Shown here in pieces: positions 32,400 through 42,385 of a DNA stretch of 64,000 bases; position 1 is the stretch's first letter, and each line of letters begins with the position of its first letter. The position numbers were made by a program, and so were the translations under genes. The notes under the pieces were generated by a model, which was not told where the DNA came from, searched no databases, and saw only the letters and a program-made list of their open reading frames with translations. Source of the stretch: Doryteuthis pealeii (taxonomy: Eukaryota > Mollusca > Cephalopoda > Myopsida > Loliginidae); contig CM042143.1 in the NCBI GenBank assembly GCA_023376005.1, forward strand, positions 80,005,991 to 80,069,990, given 5' to 3'.

Positions 32400-32551
32400 T
32401 CACTGGAGAGATCCATCAATGTCATTTATCATTCTTATCAGAAGTTCTGTGGCACCAACTTGATGTGGGGTTGAGATCCCGACTTTCTTTCCTCTCGCTA
32501 CCCTACCATGGTACTGACTGCTGGGTGGCTGGTGGTAATGGTACTGAGGCG
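32400..32551 (-). CDS. Candidate terminal exon (minus strand), product unknown
   Basis: On the minus strand a long polypyrimidine tract (32580-32720) leads to 'CTACCTCATCTCAAG', an acceptor with AG at 32552-32553. From 32551 an open frame in the second phase reads 'PQYHYHQPPSSQYHGRVARG', continues through 'GISTPHQVGATELLIRMIND' and ends 'IDGSLQ' at a TGA at 32400-32402. The residue mix (Gln, His, Tyr, Pro, then Gly/Ile/Leu) is unlike the Ser/Phe/Leu noise of the flanking tract. I do not recognise the protein. The + strand exon candidate at 31594 points the other way, so at most one belongs to a given gene. Confidence 0.28.
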
Positions 32552-32579
32552 CTTGAGATGAGGTAGGATGGGTGGATGG

Positions 32580-33835
32580 AGGTAGCCAGGCAAGAGAGAA
32601 AGAAAGAAAGAGAGAGAGAGAGAGTGGGTGTTGTGGATATGGAAAGAGAAAATAGAAAAAAATTAGAAAGGGAAAAGGACACGAAGAAAGGAAAGAAAGA
32701 ATACAATTTTGTTTACGAAAGAGATGAAACGAAGAAGGGAAAGGAGGCAACGAAGAGAGTGAAAAATAGGAAAGAAAGAAAGAGAGTAATGTTGAATGAG
32801 AAATGAAAGAGAAGGAGATACCGATTAGCTGTGAGGAGTAAAAAAAAAAAAAAAAAAAAAAAAGAGGTGAATAAGTTAAAGCGGAGAAATAGATAGCGAA
32901 TGAAAAAAGGCCGAAAAAAAGTGATGAAAGAAATTAAAGAAAAAGAGGGGTGCTGAAATATGTAGATAGGAGATAATGAATGAAAAAAAAAAAAAAAAGA
33001 AAAGAAAAAGCATAAGAGAAAGTGATGAAAGAAGTGAATGTGAGAAAGATAGAGGCATGAAGAAAAAAAGGAAAGAAAATCATAGGGTGTGGGGCCTCAT
33101 TGAGAAAAAAAGAAAGGGTACACGAAAGAAAGGAAGAAAGAAAAGGGAATGAAAATGAAATTTTAAAAAAGTATGACAGGAAAATAGTGTCAGGTAAAAA
33201 GCGATAGAAAAAAAAGAGGAAGATGAAAGTAACTGAACGAAAGAGAGGAGGATAAAAAAAAGAGGGAAGAAGCAGTATCTCATTCTTTCAACAGTTTTCA
33301 ACAACAACAATAATAATAGTTTAAATTTAGTAACATGAGATGAGAAGCTATGTCAAAACAGGAAAAAAAAGCGGAAAAGAAAAAGAAATAGGAAAGTGAG
33401 TGAGTGTGAGGGGGGGGGGGCTTCAGAATGAAAAAAACAATAAAAGAGATAGGCGGAAAAGATGAAGTAGAAAGCATGAAATAGAGATGCAGGAAAAAAA
33501 AAGGAAGGAAAGAGAAGGAAGGAAAAGAAAGAAAGAAAGAAAGAAAGGAAGAAAAAGAAAGAAAGGAAAAGTCCATCAAACTAAAAAAAAGTTTGAAACA
33601 TGTCTTCCTTTTTCTCTTTCACATATTGCTTGCTTAAAAAACCAATAAAAGAGAAAAGGAGAGATATACGAATATTATCAAAAAGAGAGAGAATAGAAAG
33701 AGAGAGAATAGAAAGAGAGAGAGAGAGAAAGAAACACAGACAGAATGAGAATGAGAATGAAAGAAAATAAAATAAAAAATAAAAATTGTTGTATAAAAAA
33801 GAACGAGAGAAAGAAAGCGGCTTCCGGGTGTCGTA
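32580..33835 (+). repeat. Long polypurine tract, part 3
   Basis: Purine-rich + strand with A-runs at 32840-32863 and 32984-32999, a G-run at 33411-33420 and (GAAA)n at 33520-33545. A short non-purine gap lies at 33590-33650. Confidence 0.88.
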
Positions 33836-34595
33836 CTGGGTGTCTGGTTATAACGGGGTGCCTAAACAGGCGCACCTCAACATGGTTTAACTAACATCAC
33901 CATCACTATGGCGGCTACAACAAACAGGGCGCTACCACTGCCGTTGTTCCAGTCATAGCAGTATCATTTTTTTTTGTTTCTTTTTTTGTTGTTGTTTCTT
34001 CGCTGGTCTCTTTTTCCTGCAATTTTCTAACAATTAGTTTCTGACATAGTCAATGAGGGATGATGAAGGAACGGCTCGCTTGCAGTAAAAACCCAGTCGC
34101 GGTAAGGGAGAGGGAGAATAAAATGGGGGAAAATGATAAGATGACTATAGAGAGGTGGGGGATGTGCATTTGGAAAAAGACAGGGGGGGTGTTGTTTGAG
34201 AGAGAGAGAGAGAAAAGAGAGCGAGAGAAAGAGAAAGTATAAGTGGACTTCTTCGTTTTTCTTCTCTTTTGATTCGCCTACCCCGATAAACCGAAGTGGT
34301 CTTCTTTTTTTTTGTTGCCTTTTACGCACACACAGACACATACAATCGGATGCAACTATACAAGCACATACACACGCATATTTGTAGATGCGTGAGGCAC
34401 GTTATTACGGATATATAAGCACATAAAAACCCGTTCATATGTAAACATAAGCATTAATCTATTTACCTAATTTATGAAAGAGATGATCACACTTCTTACT
34501 ACACACATGCACTTTACAATCAAACAACCAACCATAGAAAGCAACATGTACATATCTGTGTGACGTACGCAGCACATACGTACAAGACAAATTTT
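33836..34595. other. Low-copy sequence with (GA)n patch
   Basis: A GA-rich patch lies at 34195-34240. Otherwise ordinary DNA with T-runs near 33970. No gene recognised. Confidence 0.5.
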
Positions 34596-34599
34596 GACA

Positions 34600-34945
34600 C
34601 ACCGTATATACTCGCGTATAAGTCGATCTTGTGTAAAGGTCGACCTTTGATTTATGACCACGAAATTGAATTTATAAAATTAATTTTTGAGGCCAATGGT
34701 TGCTTCCTAGTCCTTCACATTTTCGGTGAATTTTAACTTGAAATTATTACTCGTGTATAGGTCGACACCAATTCTTAGATATCCATCGAGCTCTCTTTCC
34801 TTTATGGGATATACTTACACGTGTATAAGTTGATTTATGGTCATGAAATTATCAATTCTACAAACGAATATTTCTTCCTATGACGCTGATTGAATTTCAA
34901 ATTTACAAAATTATTACTCATGTATAAGTCGACATAAATCTGTTG
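34600..34945 (+). mobile_element. Dispersed repeat with 'CTCGTGTATAAGTCGA' motif, two tandem units
   Basis: Motif variants occur at 34611, 34750, 34817 and 34918. Between them two related bodies share 'TGATTTATG', 'CATGAAATT' or 'CACGAAATTG', and 'AAATTATTACTC'. Diverged copies lie at 25743-25885 (+) and 63660-63765 (minus). No coding capacity; class unknown. Confidence 0.6.
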
Positions 34946-35182
34946 CATAAAAATTAGGTCTTCAAATTTTACAAGTACCAAGTACATACCCCCCTCTCTC
35001 TCTCTCATGCGTATAATACAAGCCTCAGGCGGGAGAATAGACTATTCTCCTGTCTGATGATTGCGTTATACACATGAAACTTGAGTAAGGTAATATAGTA
35101 TCCATAATCTTATATTTTAGGTTTTAAACCTATTTTAGCATTGAGCACTATGTATACACTTTTCTTATTTGTTGTCCTTCGT

Positions 35183-35183
35183 G

Positions 35184-35246
<63 letters not shown>

Positions 35247-35247
35247 A
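35183..35247. repeat. (TA)n(GT)n microsatellite
   Basis: TA then GT. Confidence 0.97.
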
Positions 35248-35578
35248 CACGTGTACGTAGAAAAGATCACATCCACAGACCTACCTAAATAAGCATGGAG
35301 AAAATTATATTTTAAACTTAGTCTATGATGTAAGTGAGAACCTGTGAGTGGCATCTCGACTTAAGAGATTTCTCCCACACCTGTGAACAATATATTCATG
35401 TCTTTAAAATTTAACTGGGTGGATATAATTATCACGTGGAGCGTGGTTAGTAAGCAGTCAAGTTTCGATAAACTTCGTTCCTCCCTGCATGCTTAAAAAA
35501 ACATGACCTTGTGCCACACTCAGCTTAGTTTAAATTTGACCTGTTGTACATACACGTGTCGTGTAAAGGAAACAAAAG
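35248..35578. other. Low-copy sequence with family C tail fragment
   Basis: 'GACCTTGTGCCACACTCAGC' then 'TTAGTTTAAATTTGACC' at 35502-35543 looks like the 3' end of a family C SINE (+). Nothing else recognised. Confidence 0.45.
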
Positions 35579-35770
35579 GACTCACACACACACACACACA
35601 CACACTTTCTGAATCTACATCAATCTCTATCACTCACTCCTTATATCTATCTCACACTATCTTTCACTTATTATCTAATCCTTCTCTCGGTCCATTGTTA
35701 ATTTTCTTTGCATCGCTTATTCACTTACTATATCTCTCTCTCTACTCACCCTTCTCTCTATCCATTGTTG

Positions 35771-35829
<59 letters not shown>

Positions 35830-35925
35830 TATTAATTTTCGTTATCTTTTTCTGTCTCTCTGCCCATCCATTATTGGTTTTCCTTGTATCTCTCTCTCTC
35901 TCGATCCATTGTTGGTTTATGTTGT
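35579..35925. repeat. (CA)n and (CT)n pyrimidine-rich block
   Basis: (CA)n at 35580-35605, then CT-rich DNA with a pure (CT)n array at 35772-35827. This is one of the few long tracts with pyrimidines on the + strand. Open frames here are artefacts. Confidence 0.93.
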
Positions 35926-36700
35926 CTCTCTTTGTTGTTGTTGTTTTTCTTTTCCTCTGGGCGAAACAGATTGGGGAAACAGACGAAAGAGTAAAGATTG
36001 AACGAACGAACTGTAAGTGATTTTTATTCCTTCAGGAGAAAAGAACAGCAACAAAAAAAGGAGAACCTGTAGCAACCATCACACTAAACGAACACCACAC
36101 AGAAACACATGTATTTATTTACGTAACTATTTAAGAAGCGGTAACGTACAAAGCCGTATTAACCAAGAAGAAGAAGAAGAAGAAGAGGGGTCTGGAATGT
36201 GGAGGACAACACAGTAAAGACACCAAGAGAACAAATTATATTTACTTAGAGACAATGTGCACATAGCAAAGATAAACGATACTCTCAGACTGACAATCGA
36301 CATATAAAACCGGTAGAATTATCATATGGTAATGAGTCCCTCCTCCTTCGGTTAAAGTTTCTCATTTATAGAATAAAAGGGGATACGTACTCCATGCGCA
36401 TTACGTCGTCGTCCAAATGACGTTAAGTGACATTTGCTTCTTCAACCGTCTGTTCTAAAAGGCTTCCGACACACGGACACAGGAGTTTGCCATCAAACAG
36501 AAATGTTACATATCAATTGCTTTCATTTTCACAGAAAGAACCTAAAAATGCGTTTATGTTCAAATAAGCATATTCTCCAGTCCTAAATCGCATAGGCCAT
36601 TTACGTGTATAAAGAGAGAGAAATGTCTATCAACACATATATAACACAGTCAATAGTTAAGGTATCTATGTGTCTTGAGAGACAAGGGGGGAATTATATA
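35926..36700. other. Low-copy sequence, no recognised gene
   Basis: Contains (GAA)n at 36165-36186. Ordinary otherwise. Confidence 0.5.
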
Positions 36701-36705
36701 TATTA

Positions 36706-36727
36706 TATCTATCTATCTATCTATCTA

Positions 36728-36790
<63 letters not shown>
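36706..36790. repeat. (TCTA)n(CT)n(TA)n compound microsatellite
   Basis: Three motifs in order. Confidence 0.97.
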
Positions 36791-36791
<1 letters not shown>

Positions 36792-36854
36792 ACACTTCTT
36801 TCCTTTTAGGAAAAAACTTTATAAATAATAACTCTTCAAGTCATAACTATCCTC

Positions 36855-37024
36855 AGTCAACAGGGCTTAGAATACACTGTATATCTCTACCACCACCACC
36901 CAAAAAAAGAGGGCTCGCGTGTATGACACTAAACTGCATCTGATACTGAGGCTCCAGTTCTGGAGTTCTGAGAAGTGTCCCTTCATTGCCATTACTACCA
37001 GGTCTACTCTGACCCGGAGTGGTA
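36855..37024 (+). mobile_element. Family A repeat, 5' part
   Basis: 'CAGGGCTTAGAATACACTG', 'GACACTAAACTGCATCTGAT', 'GAGGCTCCAGTTCTGGAG', 'CTTCATTGCCATTACTACC' and 'TCTGACCCGGAGTGGTA'. Cut off by a (CA)n array at 37025. Confidence 0.8.
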
Positions 37025-37061
<37 letters not shown>

Positions 37062-37062
37062 G
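37025..37062. repeat. (CA)n(TA)n microsatellite
   Basis: Joins the family A fragment to the hammerhead-like element. Confidence 0.95.
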
Positions 37063-37097
37063 TGAATAAATGAAGGAAAAAACTTTAAATTTGCTTC

Positions 37098-37136
37098 ATG
37101 TAATAATTTATTTCAAGTCGCAGCATCTTCAGACAG
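37098..37136 (-). ncRNA. Hammerhead-ribozyme-like motif (minus), decayed stem II
   Basis: Minus strand: 'TGT', 'CTGAAGA', stem II region 'TGCTGCGACTT', 'GAAA', stem III 'ATAAATTAT', U at the cleavage position, then 'ACA' closing stem I. Stem II pairs poorly. Just beyond on the minus strand comes 'TTTTTTCCTTCATTTATTC' and then a TA/GT array, the same kind of 3' end as the elements at 60.4-61.8 kb. Confidence 0.45.
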
Positions 37137-37249
37137 AGAAAAAACATGGTTGTCTATCCTGGAATTTTGTTGAGCATATATAGCTATGTTTCTTTTAGTG
37201 GGAGTGTTTTTACTAGAGAGGGTAAAACCCCACATGGAATGATCCTCAT

Positions 37250-37432
37250 CACTATATATAGTGTTTATAGTGTTTATTAACTTTTATAAAATGATTTTTC
37301 TACTAAATAACATCTTCAATAAAATAAATTAATTTCACATTTTAAATAATTTTCACATGTGAACACCGATTCCTTGGTATCCATAAGCCTATCAGTCTTG
37401 AAATGTAAACAGTCGTGAAATAAACATCCTGG
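37250..37432 (-). mobile_element. Dispersed element, copy 2 (paralogue of 12400-12606)
   Basis: It shares 'ACATCTTCAATAAA', 'TTTCACATGTGAACACC', 'CATAAGCCTATCAGTCTTG' and 'AAATGTAAACAGTCGTGAAA' in order with copy 1. The hammerhead-like core is lost. Confidence 0.6.
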
Positions 37433-37437
37433 GTGAT

Positions 37438-37440
<3 letters not shown>

Positions 37441-37491
<51 letters not shown>

Positions 37492-37546
37492 TCATACGTC
37501 GAAATCGACGGGAGAGTTCATCATATATATATATATATATATATAT
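37441..37546. repeat. (TA)n arrays around a short shared block
   Basis: (TA)n 37441-37490, then 'CTCATACGTCGAAATCGACG' and 'GGAGAGTTCATC', then (TA)n 37523-37546. The block is shared with 28538-28563. Confidence 0.9.
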
Positions 37547-37757
37547 AAGAAACAAAAATAACATTTACTTATATCTACTGAAGAAGTTATTTTATTACTA
37601 TTTTTTGTTGTTATGGTAACACGATACATGCTCGTTTGGTGTAATACCCAACATGCTTCGTGAACCAATGGATTTTCTCATTACTCAATTTTTTCATCTC
37701 TTCTTGTAATGAAGATTCTAATGATGCAGATAAAAGTGTTACGTACATAAACGCACA

Positions 37758-37766
37758 CACACACAT

Positions 37767-37831
<65 letters not shown>

Positions 37832-37832
37832 G
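37758..37832. repeat. (CA)n(TA)n(CA)n microsatellite
   Basis: CA, two TA blocks, then CA. Confidence 0.96.
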
Positions 37833-38170
37833 ATTGCAGTTGACGTGTGTGATAGTGTAATGTATAAATAAATGCCCGTATTTGCGTGAGAGAGAAATAC
37901 TTGGTTTAGAGTGATGTTTAGTAGTTTAATATTTGAAGTGATTGCCAGTAATTGCATTCCAATCTGGTAGTGTGCCAAGGTTTCTTTGTCCAACAAACGT
38001 TTGTCTCTCTGGCTCTCTGTATACGAGGTATGGTCAAACAGAAGAGGACACTGAATGGAACTTTTATTTTATTTTAATATTCCAGCGGATTTTCCAAGGA
38101 TCCATGCACTTCCGAAACTCTTTTGTTTGTCTTATCTTTTATGATGTGAATCTGCGCCGTCGTATCTCTA
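37833..38170. other. Low-copy sequence with a mariner-like end
   Basis: 'TATACGAGGTATGGTCAAAC' at 38020 resembles the terminal bases of mariner-type elements. A second end was not found. Confidence 0.35.
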
Positions 38171-38172
38171 CT

Positions 38173-38260
38173 TCAGGTTTTCCCAAACTTTTTCAGGCTA
38201 GCACCCCTTGGCTTCCCAATGGATTCCTAGCGCCCCACTTACACACACACATGCGAACAC
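38173..38260 (+). mobile_element. hAT-like 5' end fragment
   Basis: 'CTTCAGGTTTTCCCAAACTT' followed by 'TTTCAGGCTAGCACCCCTTG' is related to the terminal sequence of the hAT element at 42979, but no matching right end or 8-bp duplication was found. Confidence 0.4.
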
Positions 38261-38670
38261 ACACTATGATTTTTTTTTTTTTTGGGGGGGGGTATACTTC
38301 AAATTGAAAATAAGATTAAACACAAAGATGTATTTCACAAATAAAACTCTTTTGACAATAATTCTTTTTTTTTTTTGCACAAAATACTTTGGAAGTGGAA
38401 AAAAATGAAATTTCTCAAAGTGAAAAGTAAAAAAAAAAAAAAATGAATTTGCCAAAAGTGGAAACGGAATCAAGGTAAATTTAAAACGGAAAATTAAGGG
38501 CCCTACAAGATAGAAATTAACATGCAATGCTTACAAATCTGAGCTGAGCTGAGCTTTGACCCTGACAGTTGTCTGCTGACTCTGCTCTCTAGCCTGACTG
38601 GGCGACATGTGATAACTGGTGCACCACTGTACGGGTTGTGTACAGGCGTCAAACAAAGGTTCAGACTTTT

Positions 38671-38716
<46 letters not shown>

Positions 38717-39300
38717 AATAAATGTATATATACAGTGACATGTCCAAATATATCCAAAGTTTTCAGCTCTGCTTAAAATTATTGTCATTGAAATAAAAAC
38801 GACAAGCACAATTCATATGAAGGCAAATGTGGAATCTGGTGGTTTATAAAACAACCAATACATGAAATATTCACTTGACATATTTACAAGGTATTATCTA
38901 ATTAAAACCATTGAATTGTTTGTTTCTAATTAACTACTAAGATTTTTTTTAAACTGTCACAGGTGAAAAAACATTATAAAGAACAAACTCCTCTCCTGCC
39001 CTCTCACTCTTACCCTTTGTAAAGAAGCTGACACAGAGGCTTTTAAGATTCCCTCCTCACCCCACCTAATTCCCAGTCATTTAGGTGCAAAGAGAAGCAC
39101 CTTTTGTCTTTTGGCTTTCTTGAGGGATTACATCAATTTAACTTTTTTTTATACAGAAATTTCCTGTTTTCTACACAGTTTCAAAGACAAAGAAATAGGG
39201 AGAAAAACACACACTATTTATACACATTTATCTATGTCTGTTCATTTAGATCTATCGCAATTCAAATCTAAATCAAATAAACACATTTTTTTATACACAT
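38261..39300. other. Low-copy sequence with homopolymers and (TA)n
   Basis: T/G-run at 38270-38292, T-run 38365-38375, A-run 38430-38443 and (TA)n 38675-38713. No gene recognised. Confidence 0.5.
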
Positions 39301-39309
39301 TGTTTTCTA

Positions 39310-39455
39310 TTTAACCCATAGATGTGACCTTAACAGATACTACCACTCCGGGTCAGAGTGGAACAGGGAGTAATGGTGATAGAGGGGTACTCCACACTCG
39401 CCAGAGCTCCAAAATTGGAACTTCACCATCTGATGCAGTTTAACATCATACCATA
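39310..39455 (-). mobile_element. Family A repeat, middle part (minus)
   Basis: Minus strand: 'AACTGCATCAGATGGTGAAG', 'CTCCACACTC' complement, 'CCATTACTCCCTGTTCC' and 'CTGACCCGGAGTGGTAGTA', then 'CACATCTATGGGTTAAATAG'. Confidence 0.75.
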
Positions 39456-39725
39456 GAATCAGTATGTCAAATGACAAAGCGAAAGATTTCAAAGAGGCAA
39501 TGTTAGCGAGTTTGTATAGAGAGATGAGGAGGGGGGGGGTCATTAGATCAGATGAAGGAGATGCACTGAGGTAAGTCAAATGAGATTGTTTTGTTACGAG
39601 TTGAAACTTTAAAGAAAAAAAGCTCAAAGATGAAGAAATATAGATGTAGGTTCACTTGCCTTGGCCTATGTATATGAGCTTACATATTGTATAGTAAAAG
39701 GTATGCAGGTAAAATGTGTATACCC

Positions 39726-39756
<31 letters not shown>

Positions 39757-39895
39757 GTAATAATGTCATCAACATTCAACTATAAACGCCACTCAACTAA
39801 CGGTAACAAACCTTTTTTCCACACATTTTTCTAATTCAACACATACAAAACATCCATCAACTTTTATCCACATAAATCCTTATTTTCTTCTCATT
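39456..39895. other. Low-copy sequence with (TA)n 39727-39753
   Basis: The last 120 bp ('AAAACATCCATCAACTTT') form the 5' flank of the hammerhead-like element. Nothing else recognised. Confidence 0.5.
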
Positions 39896-39900
39896 TTCCC

Positions 39901-39949
39901 AGTTCTGAAGAAGGTTTCCATTGTAAACCGAAATGTTCGAGCATCAACT
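39901..39949 (+). ncRNA. Hammerhead-ribozyme-like motif, all three stems paired
   Basis: Stem I 'AGTT' (39901-39904) pairs with 'AACT' (39946-39949). Core 'CTGAAGA' spans 39905-39911. Stem II 'GGTTT' and 'AAACC' pair perfectly around a 7-nt loop. 'GAAA' is at 39930-39933. Stem III 'ATGTT-CG-AGCAT' closes with one G-U pair, and C45 sits at the cleavage position. One extra A (39912) lies between the core and stem II, which is not canonical. The element continues with 'CTGTGTTTGTTTCTAAATT' and runs into (CT)n and (TA)n at 39995-40046. Confidence 0.6.
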
Positions 39950-39995
39950 ATAAATTTCCATCCATCATAAAATCCTGTGTTTGTTTCTAAATTTT

Positions 39996-40006
39996 CTCTC
40001 TCTCTC

Positions 40007-40047
<41 letters not shown>

Positions 40048-40060
40048 AGAGAGAGAGGGG
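39996..40060. repeat. (CT)n(TA)n(GA)n microsatellite
   Basis: CT and GA flank TA, so the array is self-complementary overall. Confidence 0.95.
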
Positions 40061-40302
40061 GGGTTCATTTCATAATCTAATCTGATAACTTGACCAATTC
40101 TCATTCAAATTTTCTCAAATTTTAACAGCATGTGTAGAAACAACTCAAATTTCCATGTTTAGTGTTTTCTTCTTTTCAAATATAGAAATGCCATTTAACT
40201 GGGGAAAAAAAACATTTTGTCCGTTAAAGTATGCTCAAACACAGTCAAATAATACTGTGCAGTTTGCCTTTGTCAGAGAATTCTCTAAAATTGTACCAAA
40301 TG

Positions 40303-40660
40303 AATAAAAAGAGCATTATCAATAAAAGAGAAAAAAAACAAAAAAGGGCAAAAAGAACTAGAAAGGAAAAAATGGGTTGGCTGGTTAGATGGATTTTACA
40401 GCATGTCAACACTTGTTGGGTTATTTTATACTGAAGACATTTTTGTTTTATTCATTCTTATTGGGTATTCAATCTTTTTTAAACACATTTTTTAAACTCA
40501 TTTTCTTATCTATTTAACCTATAGGTAGGACCCTAACAAGTACTACCATAATGCCCCTTCATTGACATTAGTCCCAGATCCTCTCTGTGGACCTGGGACT
40601 AATACCAATGAGGGAGGACTCCACATTCCCCAGAGCTCCATAAAAAATAAATTTTTAAAA
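40303..40660 (-). mobile_element. Family A 3' half in a tandem duplication, unit 1
   Basis: Minus strand: 'CTCCCTCATTGGTATTAGTC', 'GGGTCCTACCTATAGGTTAA' and tail 'AATAACCCAACAAGTGTTGA', then 'CATGCTGTAAAATCC' and 'AACCAGCCAACCC'. The outer flank 'AAAGAACTAGAAAGGAAAAA' recurs in unit 2. Confidence 0.72.
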
Positions 40661-40663
40661 AAG

Positions 40664-41000
40664 CATCATTAATAAAAGAGAGGAAAACCAAAAAAAAGGC
40701 CAAAAAGAACTAGAAAGGAAAAAATGGGTTGATTGGTTAGTTGGATTTTACAGCATGTCAACACTTATTGGGTTATTTTATGCCAAAGGCGTTTTTGTTT
40801 TATTCATTCTTTTTTTTTTTTTAAACATTGTTTTTAAAACTAATTTTTTTATCTATCTAATCCAGATTGGAACCCTAACAAGTACTACCACTCCAGGTTA
40901 AAATGGACCTCGGAATAATGACCCCGAGATTCAGAATTAGAACCTCAACACTGACACCATACTCAGTACACTAGAACCCCCAGCCACTGCCTTCTAGCAT
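40664..41000 (-). mobile_element. Family A 3' half, tandem unit 2
   Basis: It repeats unit 1 including its flank ('AAAGAACTAGAAAGGAAAAA' then 'ATGGGTTG') and the tail 'AATAACCCAATAAGTGTTGA'. The duplication therefore copied genomic flank as well as the element. Unit length about 360 bp. Confidence 0.72.
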
Positions 41001-41395
41001 ATATATGATAAAAAGGTTTGGGGGGTTGCCATAAGAGTAATAGTCAGGAGAATCATATAAGTGCTAAGTTTTGATATGACCAGCCTAATGATAGAGGGTA
41101 CCCTCTACGACACCCCTGTCTAGCTCAAGCAAGGGCCAAAGTGAAGTGTTGCATGTCATGGACTGCTCAGCCACCAGGATCCCGTCCTTAAGCATCGCAA
41201 GTCACCACCCATGGCCAACAAGTGGTCCCATTGGGGACGGGGTCTTACCCATCTGCAGAGGAGCAGTTGGCATATTCAACACCCCCAACCAACAGGGCTA
41301 GAAAATTGGGGGGGGGGAGAAAAAACAGAGAAGGAGAAAGAAAGAAAAGCAAAAACATTTTACATTAAAAGACCAGAATGAAACTATAAGGCCGG
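41001..41395. other. Low-copy sequence between family A and 5S-SINE
   Basis: C/G-richer than its surroundings at 41090-41290. A G-run lies at 41310-41319. No family recognised with confidence. Confidence 0.45.
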
Positions 41396-41396
41396 G

Positions 41397-41614
41397 CTGG
41401 TTGGTTGGTTGGTTGGTTGGTTGGGTGGCTGGCTTTACAGCATATCAACCCTTTTTGGGTCATTTAATGCCGATTCAAGTCATTTTGATATTTGGTTTCT
41501 TACAGTACCTTCTATTGCTCAAATGCTCACCTATCTCAGTATTGAACAGGATCATCGCTGCTTAACTTCAGTGATCTGGTGGGAACCGGTGTTTCAACGT
41601 GACTTGACCGTAAG
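41397..41614 (-). mobile_element. 5S-rRNA-headed SINE (family A5), copy 1
   Basis: The minus strand from 41614 to 41499 (116 nt, close to the about 120 nt of 5S rRNA) follows 5S rRNA: 'TCACGTTGAAACACCGGTTC', 'GATCACTGAAGTTAAGCAGC', 'CCTGTTCAATACTGAGATAG', 'GTGAGC' and a final 'TACTGTAAG'. The region around 'GATCAC.GAAGTTAAGCAG' is the 5S internal-promoter A box and the 'GAT.GGTGA' region is near box C. After it come 'AAACCAAATATCAAAATGAC', 'ATTAAATGACCCAAAAAGG' and 'TTGATATGCTGTAAAG', ending in (AACC)n. The head is diverged, so not a functional 5S gene. Confidence 0.82.
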
Positions 41615-41639
41615 TATAATGCCGGGTAAAAAGGAAGAC

Positions 41640-42385
41640 AAAAAAAAAAAAAAAAAAATTTGTTATGAAAGAAAATAAAAAAATAAGAAAAAATCCATTT
41701 GAAATGAAGGATGGAAAAAGAAAAACATTAAGACAGAAGATAATGGTGGTAATTAAGAGAAAGAGTAATACAAAAATAAAGAAGAAAAACTTTCTAAAAA
41801 AAGTTAGACTAGCAGTAAAAGGTGATGACAGTGTTGATAATGTAAAGGAAAATGAAAAGAAGAAAGCTTGGCAAAACTAATGTCTTGGCCAGAGTGGGAG
41901 GAGTAAAAAAAAAAAAGAAAGAAAGAAGTTATAGGCAAATCATTATGTAAATAAACAATGCAAAAATACAGATGGCAAATGACAAATAAAAGTAGAAAAA
42001 AAAAAGGGAATAAAAATTTAGAAAGAACGAGTTGAAAGATGAGGTGTAAACAGATGGAAGGAACACTTGAGAGTCGTACTGAATGTTTGGGTTTTGGGAA
42101 ATGTGCAATGTGAACAGTTGCTTCCATTTGCGGGCTTATAGCAGAAGGGGTGAGTGGGGAAGGTATTGAAAGAGAGAAGATAAGTAAGTGTCAAGGAATG
42201 TGTGAGACAGTGAAAGATTGAGTTTTAGAAAGTAATAGAGAGGAAGAAAAGTGGAGAGAGAGAGAGAAAAGAGAGAGGGAGGTTAGAGAAGAAGAAGAAG
42301 AAGAAGAAGAAGAAGAAGAAGAAGAAGAAGAAGAAAGGGAAATTGTAGAGAAGGGAGAAAGAAAAGAAACAATTCCAGAAGTTTA
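41640..42385 (+). repeat. A-rich polypurine tract with (GAA)n
   Basis: A/G-rich + strand, broken around 42060-42150. Pure (GAA)n at 42285-42336. Confidence 0.8.

Noticed and set aside
37250..37325. Hammerhead ribozyme in the second copy of the 12.4 kb element
   Set aside because: Core segments are lost and stem III is broken; kept as a dispersed element only.
41499..41614. Functional 5S rRNA gene
   Set aside because: Too many differences from 5S rRNA, and it is joined to a SINE body with an (AACC)n tail, as is the second copy.
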